Source: Cephalotus follicularis (lineage: Eukaryota > Streptophyta > Magnoliopsida > Oxalidales > Cephalotaceae). Taken from it: a stretch of DNA of 64,000 nucleotides. Shown here in pieces: positions 57,150 through 64,000 of this stretch (position 1 is the stretch's first letter; every line of letters begins with the position of its first letter). A program made the position numbers and the translations under genes. The notes under the pieces were generated by a model that had not been told where the DNA came from, did not search any database, and saw only the letters and a list, made by a program, of their open reading frames with translations. The DNA lies in contig BDDD01002229.1 of assembly GCA_001972305.1 (NCBI GenBank), forward strand, positions 62,001-126,000, read 5' to 3'.

Positions 57150-57421
57150 ATATGAAAAAGACATCGACGCTTTTCATCAAAGGGATCGACGTCTTTGAGC
57201 AAAATCGACCTGTAACTTTTGGAACAAAAGACATCGACGTCTTTCATCATAGGGATCGATGTCTTTCACGCGCATCTCAGCAAAACACGATTTTTACCAA
57301 AAGACATCGACGTCTTTCATGGGGATCGACGTCTTCTTCTGCAGCAGAAATAGAAAGTTAGATTTTTTGCCAGATTTTGTAACTAGGATTGATTTATTTC
57401 CGTTTTTGATCAATTTTGTAG

Positions 57422-57430
57422 TATAAAAAC
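57422..57430 (+). promoter_or_regulatory. TATA box of the F LTR
   Basis: TATAAAAAC, preceded by the M2 array and followed by a CT-rich leader. The left LTR remnant lacks it because of the break at 52220. Confidence 0.55.
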
Positions 57431-57711
57431 AATACATGGCCGGCCAGAAAGTAGGTACAGACTGTAGAAACCCTAATTTTCTTTATCAATTTAGTTTTGT
57501 TTTACAATGTTTAGTAGCTAAACTTTTCAAGGTTTTGGGAAAGAACAAAGCCTAGATTGTTATTGTTTCAATTTCATCAATAAAAATCCTTAAATATTTG
57601 ATTTGTTCTTCAATATTTCGGCCTTCGCACTAACTTTGTCTGTCTGATTAAAATCCACAAACATCTTGTCGGTGAAGCTGAAAGTTGGTGAATAAATGGT
57701 GCTTAAATCAA

Positions 57712-57880
57712 CGGAGTCTACTCATACGATTTGTCGCAACGAACACACTTCGTATAGACCTAGCATGTCTACTCATACGTCTTACCGCCGCTGTTGCCGT
57801 ACTTCGTATAGACCTAGCATGTCTACTCATACGTCTTGTCATCACCGCCGCACTCCGTATCGACCTAGCTGCCGTTGTTT
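57712..57880. repeat. Minisatellite in the F LTR (about 60-bp unit, 3 diverged copies)
   Basis: Units contain GTCTACTCATACG, then a variable GCCGC-type segment, then TTCGTATAGACCTAGCAT. They translate to repeated LRIDLACLLIRL-like words in one frame, but there is no sign of a real protein. Confidence 0.8.
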
Positions 57881-58490
57881 ATCAAGGTATGATCGTTCAA
57901 ATTAAATGGAATTGTTCAATACAATCTACGGTGAGTTTCTATACCCTAAAACCGTTTCTTGATTATATATTTTCTAAACTTTTATTAGTAATTTTGATTA
58001 GTTTTAAAATAGCATGCTTTATTTCTTGGTATTTGGAATTCAGTATTTTTAATTATCGAACTCTTAATTTCCTGTTTTGATTTTTTATTTTAATTTTGCA
58101 TAATTAGGAGTAGTTTTTGATAGTTTATTTCAAATTTGGTATACTTCGCCTAGGTTGGATAGATTACAACTAGTTTATCATTTCCCTGCGTTCGACCCGT
58201 TACTGCATGATCCGTGCACTTGCGGCTATAAATTTTAAGACATTCTTTTTACAGTGAACAGTTCCAAAGACATCGATGCATTTGAAAAGGCGTCGACGCG
58301 TTTTCCTCAAAACAGCGCCGTTCTACTTCAAACTGCCCTCTTTTCATTTCTTTAACATTTGTCCCAAAATCAAAGTCATTAGAGTTTGGGAAACACTTCC
58401 AAAGTTGGAAAATCCATCATTTTATTAATTCCACAATAAAAGTACATTTACATTGTGAAAATATAACATACGAAAATCTTGGGCGTTACA

Positions 58491-58523
58491 AGTCCTCTGA
58501 GCAGTGTTCCTTGTACGTACCAT
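58491..58523 (-). pseudogene. Element B gag start codon fragment, separated from the rest by C
   Basis: ATG at 58523-58521 begins MVRTRNT, the same start as element E's gag (MVRTRNTRRR at 40659). The next codons run into ggact, the minus-strand form of the agtcc TSD. The frame then continues at 19423. C therefore inserted at about codon 10 of B's gag. Confidence 0.85.
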
Positions 58524-58693
58524 CTACGATAATGCACTCAAAACATAAAACATCACAAAGAACAAAAACCGAAACAGAAAATATATCATAAGATCATAAC
58601 GAAGCAGCCTAACCCAATGTGTACCCAATCTCACAGGTCAAACCTAGTTAGGTCTTCTAAGGAAACAAAACCTATTTCTCTGATGACACACTC
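58524..58693 (-). other. Leader and decayed PBS of element B
   Basis: 170 bases between the 5' LTR end and the gag ATG. Immediately after the LTR is a degraded primer-binding site (TGTCATCAGAGA compared with TGGTATCAGAGC). The leader is clearly related to that of E (40660-40810), including AACCTA and TAGGTCTTCTAAGGAAAC-like words. Confidence 0.75.
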
Positions 58694-61537
58694 TATAACA
58701 CCCCCGGATGGCGGGAGTTGTCACAGGTTATAATACAGATCATAACTTAATAAAACATATCTGAACATAGGCATAACTTTAATTGAACATAAACATTACT
58801 TTATTAGCAAAAACGTGGCGGTCATAGCATAACTGAAAAACTGTTCAAAACTTAAAACTTAACATATTCAAAAAGTAACATACACCATTAAGTATCATTT
58901 TATTCAAGACCAACTCTAACAGTAACATAAGGAATCACACTCCTAGGGATCCATGACATATAGGTGGCCATCTCTCATTCACACATTCCCCGGCTGCTCC
59001 TGATAACCTGCCCCATGGAAAACAAAATGCGGCTGAGCAAACCTCAGTACAGATAAAGAAACTAAAAGCAGTAAACGATAAGTTTAAAAGCAGTAAGGTC
59101 TCAATAGAACTCATAACAGAAATCTTAAGCAATTAAAATAGTTTAAACATTCTTTTAAATCATATTCGAATTACCCTAAAATACAAAAATCATATCTTTC
59201 GAAACATTTACGAAACATTTCAAAAATATCATTTCATGATTCATTAAATCATACTGAGCCATATATCATATCACATTTCGGAACATAGATTGGCAAGGGA
59301 GGCGCTAATTCCACATGCCCATTAGAATTGAAGTGTACGGCACTACACAAGTAAATTATCACATACCATTTCATATCACATATCCATATACTAGAATCGA
59401 TTCATACGCCTCTATCATACATAGCGGATCCATAAATCCACCTCATGGGATTTATTCATAACATTGAGAGACGCCGTAGACTAATCACACCACTACGGAA
59501 GTGTCATGTCCCTGTGCCAGTCCTACGACATGCCTATGGTACGCCCCATAGGTGGGTACAATACTCAGTATTCAATCATTTAGAAAACATTGATTTGTGA
59601 AAATCAATTTAAAAACACATAGATATGCTTTCACAAACATATTTGAAAACCATTCACAACGATATCATAACATACATTTCATAGTCAAAACATCAACTCA
59701 TTTATATTTCGCTATAAAGAGATGGTCATTTCATAACATATCGTAACGTATAGTAGCATAAAAATAAAGTCGAGAACATTTAAATTCGTAACATGTTAAA
59801 AACCAACTTTATTTTTGAAACATATCAAACCATAAAATATAAACAAGTTCATAAAATGAAGGAACATAGCATTAAATCAAACTGATTTTAGTTTGATAAA
59901 ACCATATAGCCAAAGAACGATAGAATTCCGTACCTTTTTTCGTTCACAAAAGCACTTACGGAAACATTGTTAACTCAAATTCCCTTTTGAAGAACAACAA
60001 TCTAAAAGATCAAACTATTCATATAAGGGTCTGAGAAACATTAGAGGCGTAAAACAAACTCGTTACAGTGTTTAGAAAAGACCCGGATTGATTCGAAGAA
60101 CAAACGAATCAAAATAGTTGAAAACAAGAATTTTCTGGACAAAACAACTGACTGTTATAGAGCTCTAGTCGACTGTTCGAAGCTTGGCAGTCGACTAATC
60201 ATAAGGGCCAGCCGACTACTCAAACCAGACTGCAAGCAGTTGACTGTGATAGAGGTCCAACCGACTATGCATAGCAAGGAAATTGATTGATTCATACAAA
60301 CAGTCGACTACACAACACAAGACAGTCGACTACACAACCAAACTAGCCGACTATCAATAAGAACAACCAACTGTTCTGGATGACAGAACAGCAGAACTTG
60401 ACATTTTTCAATGCAAAAACTGCCTAAACATGAATGACATCATACCAGAGGATTATTAACATTTCCCTAAGACATTATATGGCATTTAGAAAGAAGGAAA
60501 AACACAAAATTAACATAATCATAGGACCAGTAGCTATACTAAAAGGAAAAGAAAGGAAATCCTAAAACACATGCATACTTTTATCAATCCAATTTACTGT
60601 CCAAAGCCACATTTAGTTTCTAGAATCAGATTACAACTTGTCTGTGATGTCTAAAACATGCTGACAGGCTTAGAATTACAATGACAGAACACATATAGGC
60701 AGGAATCAAAACCAAGAGACACTAACAACAAAAACCAAATTTATAACAATGTGGAAGTAACCATCACAACAAAGATTACTAACCTGTAATGGGATTATAG
60801 ACACTGAAAAATAGCAGAGACAACACCACACACAACAATTGTCAAACGGCTGTACACAAGAGACCAAAGAGAGAAACCAAAAGAATACATGAACAACCTT
60901 AAACGAGCAAAAGAACAACATAATTTCATTGAACAACAAGGACTGAGATTACACAACAAACCTGACTTGATGCAGCAACTGGTCGAAGAACACAAAACAC
61001 CCTTCTAAAATGCAGAATTTGGCATTGTGTTGTGCAAAGAGAGAGAGAATGACATATAACAATGGAATGTCACTCTCCAAACGGAAAATAGGAGACAAAA
61101 TCTGATTCATAAGGAAATAAGAGAGGATTTCAGGAAATTGATAAGGAAAGGAAAGTTAGAATGCGTGAAGGAGAAGTAAAGAGTTAGGAGAGAAGAGAAG
61201 AGAAGAAAGAAGGAAAGAAGAAACTAAGGAAAAAGGAAAATAATAGAAAGAAAATAAACAAAAAGAAAAGAAAAGAATTTTATAATAAAAGAAATGTTTT
61301 CAATAACTCTTTAAAATTGTAAGATAAAGTTTGATAAAGTAAAAGTCACAAACATAGGCCCAACCCAACATTGCATTAACATATCCAAAAATTCAAGCTG
61401 ATATCAATTAGCACAAATCACATAGGCCAAAAACACAGGGCAACGGACTTTCAAACAAAACAAAATTAGAAAGCCCGAAAACAAACATATATATATAAAG
61501 TCCGTAAAACACATACACGAACAAGCAGGGTATTACA
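58694..61537 (-). repeat. 5' LTR of element B
   Basis: Partner of 12027-14869, with matching length and content, including the M1 array at 60145-60375 and the purine-rich tract near 61160-61280. The first base pair at its left edge is mutated (tataaca in place of tgtaaca on the plus strand). It is followed by TSD tacaa at 61538-61542. The short frames inside it are not genes. Confidence 0.9.
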
Positions 61538-61910
61538 TACAATGTGCAATATCGGTGATAGTTTAAGCAATATCAATGTACGGTGTACAATATCAATGCA
61601 TGATATGGCAAATGCATGCATACAATTGGTGATCTGACAATCCATATGACACTGGCCCATAACAGAGCATACGAATAGGATCTATAACAGTCAATCAATA
61701 ACAGACACTCGGTAGTGGTGTATAAAACACACAATCAATCAATCATATCCTATAGAGCATGCGACTTCGGGTCAGTACAATGTCAATCAATGGTAATGAT
61801 CAATCCCACGGAAGGTAGTCCTTCAAAAAGGGTAGGAGATCCATTTACTTCTCTCAAACTGATCAGGTTTGGGACTCATAGATCTTCCATCCTATGGTTG
61901 GGTCAACAAT

Positions 61911-62005
61911 AGGCTCGACTGTAAAGGGAGCGACAATCGGTAAGCTCGACCATAAAGGGACCAACAATCGCTAAGCTCGACCATAAAGGGAGCATCAATC
62001 AACTG
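61911..62005. repeat. Short tandem repeat (about 35-37 bp unit, 3 copies) in LTR H
   Basis: Three diverged copies of a unit containing GCTCGACCATAAAGGGA followed by CAACAATCG-like sequence. It lies within the right piece of solo LTR H. Confidence 0.7.
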
Positions 62006-62214
62006 CTCGTGAGTAGGTCGATACAATAAATGAAACGATCAATGAAAGAGGTGGATAGAGTTGACAGCCTAACATGCCGATACGAATCAGAAGGTCGCTC
62101 TACAGAATCCAAACAATACAATCAATCTATCAGTACAAGGCCAATAAGTGGAGATGTCTGATGGATAAATGGGAAAATGAGTCCAAAGTTTTGAACTTAG
62201 ACTCACAAAACTTA

Positions 62215-62262
62215 TGGCTCAATCAATCAATAGATCAATCAATCAATCAATAGCCAATAGAC
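62215..62262. repeat. TCAA microsatellite in LTR H
   Basis: Interrupted runs of tcaa/atca (caatcaatcaatagatcaat and similar). Confidence 0.75.
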
Positions 62263-62496
62263 CATGATAGTCAAATAACGAGATAGGAAAGAACATCTTT
62301 CCAGTCAAAGAAAGTTACTAGGTCGTTGCCTATGGCTCAAGCTGTCACTCTATCAATTTATCAATTCAATCTTCGAAAACCATGTAAAACTGTGTTTCAA
62401 ACGCTTGAATACCTCAAGTGAGGCTCCGTTCAAGCGGTAATGTGAAAAGGAGTTAAAAACCAGCTTTAAAACAGTTAAAAGTTTCATTCAGCCTGA

Positions 62497-62840
62497 TAGG
62501 CGTCGATCTCCTTGGCCAAAGACATCGATGCGTATCAGGGCATTCCTTTAAAATGGTGGAAGGACATTGACACCTTTGAAAGACATCGATGTTTATCCCT
62601 ATTTGCATAAAACTCTGCCCGAAGACGTTGATGGCCTTGGACAAAGATGTCGATGCGATTCAATAAAAACAACATGGGAATGCGCATCGATGTTCAACGT
62701 CAATGTCTTCTATGTGGATGAGAAATTCCAAGGCAAAGACGTCGATGTCTTTGCTGCAGAATCAAAGATGCTGCATTCTAAAGCGAAAGACATCGATGTC
62801 CATGGGCTGGGGATAAATGTCTTTGCTGGGCAGGGTCGAT
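62497..62840. repeat. M2 array in LTR H: GACRTCGATG-like motifs
   Basis: Around ten copies of motifs such as GGCGTCGATC, AAAGACATCGATG, AAGACGTTGATGG, GATGTCGATGCG, GCGCATCGATG and AAAGACGTCGATGTCTTTG, with variable spacers. The same motif family occupies the LTRs of C and F, although LTR H shows no other obvious similarity to them. Confidence 0.8.
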
Positions 62841-63466
62841 TTTGTGCGAAAAACCTGCAAATTTCAAGTCAAAATCCATTTTAAGGTTAGTAAAACTAGT
62901 TACAACCTTCAATTTCCAGTTTCAATTTTCGTAGATCAGTTAGATCAAGGAAATCAATAAAAACCCTAGTTTCATAATTCAATGCAATACTATCATTCAT
63001 GCAATTCAATTAATCAGTCAATTAAGCAATAGGCAATACAAGTAGAGCAGTCCTACCTATAATCGAAGCTTCAACAGTTGAGCTAACGATCGATCAAAGG
63101 CCGGAGACACTCAAGAATTGGCTGCTATGTTGTTCAACCCGTAAGAAGGAGACTTGCAATTAGTATCTTTGTTGATGGAGAAGACAAATCCGGAGCTGCA
63201 AGAGGAAGAGGGAGGCTGCTGGCTGGGAGAGAGAGAGGAGGAGATGGAGAAATGAGAGAATTAGAGTAAAGGATTGACTTATATAGTCAATTCGGCCAGT
63301 TCTCCGAAACTCAGTCCAAAATCCTAACTATACATGCATACGATCCATACTATAACCAATAGGTATATAAATACCTAAACCCCAAACAGTTCAATGCAAT
63401 TCAATACAGTACAATACGGTGCAAAGTATGCATGAACAGTACAAAAAGGGAATTCGGGTTGCTACA

Positions 63467-64000
63467 AGAAAGCCTAACATTAGCTACTTTCTTGCCTTCC
63501 GATGCAAGTGCTTCATTCATATCGATGGTAAAGATCATCTTGGTAAGTTCGACTCAAAAGTTGACAAAGCTATATTTCTTGGCTACTCAACTACTAGTAG
63601 AGCTTTTAGGTGTTTTAATAAAAGAACTTTAGTTGTTGAAGAATCTATGCATGTCATTTTTGATGAATATAACCCAAAACTTCAACAAGAAGTTATTAAT
63701 GTTGATTCTATAGATTTCATTGAAAATGAAGTTGAGAAGCTAAGCATTAACGATAGCAAAAAGGAGGAGCCTACACAAGGAGAATCCTCCCAAGAAAGGT
63801 GCCAAGAAGCACTTGATAACAAGACTTTGAAGGTGGTAAGAGGACATCCTCATGAGGCTAACATAGGTAATCCTAAACTAGGTGTATCTACTAGGTCTTC
63901 TATTAATCATAACTATATTGCTTTTCTTTCTCAAATAGAACCTAGAAATATAGAAGAAGCCAAAAAAGATGAAAATTGGTTAAATGCTAAGCAAGAAGAA
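63467..64000 (+). pseudogene. Element G pol, continuation: integrase C-terminal region up to the start of RT
   Basis: This frame is open for all 178 codons to the window end. It carries FIHIDGKDHLGKFDSK, IFLGYSTTSRAFRCFNKRT and VVEESMHVIFDEYN, the usual copia integrase C-terminal region. An acidic linker follows, then STRSSINHNYIAFLSQIEP, the linker before RT, ending in EENWL-like KDENWLNAKQEE. The first two codons repeat the agaaa that precedes the insertion at 11597, which shows it is the other half of the split gene. Apart from the insertion, this half shows no damage. Confidence 0.9.

Larger units (their letters stand above)
51675..58260 (+). mobile_element. Element F: Athila-type Ty3/gypsy element with permuted gene order, in the C 5' LTR
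   Basis: It starts TGTTTAGC and ends ...GTGAACA, flanked by gttcc on both sides (51670-51674 and 58261-58265), a perfect TSD. It sits 6 bp from the D insertion. The left LTR remnant (51675-52220) joins mid-RT. Pol then runs to its end (54602), followed by a PPT-like region, then gag and protease (54970-57149), then the right LTR remnant (57150-58260). The normal order is gag-PR-RT-RH-IN. The two LTR remnants overlap over 234 bp and differ at one position. Confidence 0.88.
57150..58260 (+). repeat. Right LTR remnant of element F (LTR positions 313 to end)
   Basis: It begins with the same 234 bp as 51987-52220, then continues with a TATA box, a pyrimidine-rich leader, a minisatellite (57712-57880) and the Athila/Tat-type LTR ending GCGTTCGACCCGTTACTGC...CTTGCGGCTAT (58187-58232) to ...GTGAACA. 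It lacks the first 312 bp. The inferred full LTR is about 1.42 kb. Confidence 0.87.
19424..58490 (-). mobile_element. Element C: Ty3/gypsy (Tekay/Del-like) retrotransposon inserted in B's gag; host of S, D(E) and F
   Basis: LTRs are 19424-22192 (3', uninterrupted) and 25620-58490 (5', broken by S, D with E, and F). agtcc stands at 19419-19423 and 58491-58495, a perfect TSD. The interior of 3.4 kb is internally deleted. LTR-to-LTR difference is roughly 7% over the first 200 bases compared by eye. Pol and LTR are close relatives of element A. Confidence 0.92.
25620..58490 (-). repeat. 5' LTR of element C, broken into pieces by S, D/E and F
   Basis: The pieces are 25620-26290, 33676-35284, 51669-51674 and 58266-58490, all collinear with the intact 3' LTR. 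Relative to the 3' copy it lacks about 240 bp near 26093, including the TA-rich run and one of the paired GCCAGGAGTTGG cores. It also lacks about 20 bp at the S junction (aaatgcagtaaacagtatag of the 3' copy is missing). The distal M2 cluster is at about 34040-34315. The proximal cluster is divided by the D and F insertions (35200-35260 and 58266-58310). Confidence 0.9.
12027..61537 (-). mobile_element. Element B: Ty3/gypsy retrotransposon inserted in solo LTR H and split by C
   Basis: Two LTRs of 2843 and 2844 bp (12027-14869 and 58694-61537) bracket a minus-strand gag-pol. tacaa precedes the left LTR (12022-12026) and follows the right LTR (61538-61542), a perfect TSD. C is inserted in the gag N-terminus. 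The LTRs differ at several percent of positions by eye (about 8% over the first 145 bases of the right-hand copy, less elsewhere), so B is old. Domain content is gag, PR, RT, RH, IN and a chromodomain-like tail; the lineage is probably Tekay/Del-like. Element E is a relative with similar LTR blocks. Confidence 0.9.
11597..63466 (-). mobile_element. Element H: solo LTR (about 2.35 kb in two pieces) inserted in G and split by B
   Basis: The left piece 11597-12026 starts TGTAACACTCCGCG and the right piece 61543-63466 ends ...GGTTGCTACA. Both outer ends are flanked by agaaa (11592-11596 and 63467-63471), a perfect 5-bp TSD. Joined across B, the pieces give about 2354 bp with TG...CA termini, no coding and no PBS, so a solo LTR is the simplest reading. 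Minus orientation is inferred because the left end, reverse-complemented (...GGGCGCGGAGTGTTACA), resembles the 3' ends of the other gypsy LTRs here. The right piece carries an M2 array and simple repeats. Confidence 0.75.
8679..64000 (+). mobile_element. Element G: outermost Ty1/copia (SIRE/Maximus-like) retrotransposon, split by a 52-kb nested insertion
   Basis: G has a decayed PBS, a long gag with three CCHC knuckles and an acidic coiled-coil region, and a copia-order pol (protease, then integrase). Its integrase frame stops at 11596 and resumes in the same frame at 63467. The 5-bp sequence agaaa stands on both sides of the 11597-63466 insertion. RT and RNase H must lie beyond 64000. All of B, C, D, E, F, H and S sit inside it, and K with A interrupt its 5' LTR. 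Confidence 0.85.

Noticed and set aside
57685..58080. 131-codon frame with repeated LRIDLACLLIRL words
   Set aside because: Translation of a noncoding minisatellite in the F LTR; the repeats are explained by the DNA repeat.
51675..58260. F as an insertion inside element D
   Set aside because: D ends at 51663 and its TSD copy ctccc follows. F's TSD gttcc belongs to the C LTR, 6 bp further on.
11597..63466. H as a full-length element whose interior is B
   Set aside because: B has its own LTRs, PBS, PPT and TSD tacaa. H keeps only LTR-like sequence, so a solo LTR is simpler.

Overview
This 64 kb window is plant nuclear DNA made almost entirely of nested LTR retrotransposons. The evidence is Ty1/copia and Ty3/gypsy polyproteins with plant-type domains, initiator-methionine-tRNA primer-binding sites next to several LTRs, LTRs of 1.3 to 2.9 kb, and C-to-T-like nonsense mutations typical of methylated plant heterochromatin. 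I recognise no host gene, tRNA, rRNA or bacterial feature. The species cannot be named from the sequence.

The nesting can be read from split reading frames and matching target-site duplications (TSDs). The outermost element is a SIRE/Maximus-like copia element, G (+ strand, 8679 to beyond 64000). Its integrase is interrupted at 11596 and resumes in frame at 63467, with TSD agaaa on both sides. The interrupter is H, a solo LTR (11597-63466). H is split by B, a gypsy element on the minus strand (12027-61537, TSD tacaa). B is split inside the first codons of its gag by C, another gypsy element (19424-58490, TSD agtcc). The 5' LTR of C carries three insertions: S, a SIRE-like copia element (26291-33675, + strand, 3' LTR lost); D, a gypsy element (35285-51663, TSD ctctc/ctccc); and, only 6 bp past D, F, an Athila-type gypsy element (51675-58260, TSD gttcc). 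The 3' LTR of D holds E, a gag-only gypsy element (36561-43694). On the left, the LTR of G is interrupted by K (5247-8678), a minus-strand element with no recognisable coding in view. A, a Tekay/Del-like gypsy element (1-5246, + strand), ends inside K. The deepest path is G > H > B > C > D > E, six layers.

All gag-pol frames are broken by stops, frameshifts, deletions or lost catalytic residues. The exceptions are an intact 363-codon ORF downstream of pol in S (32031-33119) and the open distal pol segment of G (63467-64000).

Three observations stand out. (1) Many LTRs carry arrays of a short palindromic motif. A, B, D, E and the unrelated copia element S use a CAG[T/C]CGACTG motif (M1). C, F and H use a GACATCGACGTC-like motif (M2). 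K uses a GACTCACTGAGTC-like motif (M3). In several LTRs the clusters lie on either side of, or just upstream of, a TATA-like sequence. (2) F has canonical ends and a perfect TSD, but its genes are in the wrong order: pol lies upstream of gag-protease. (3) A, C and D share a conserved LTR block with paired GCCAGGAGTTGG cores and a CTAAC...YAG sequence that resembles a splice acceptor.
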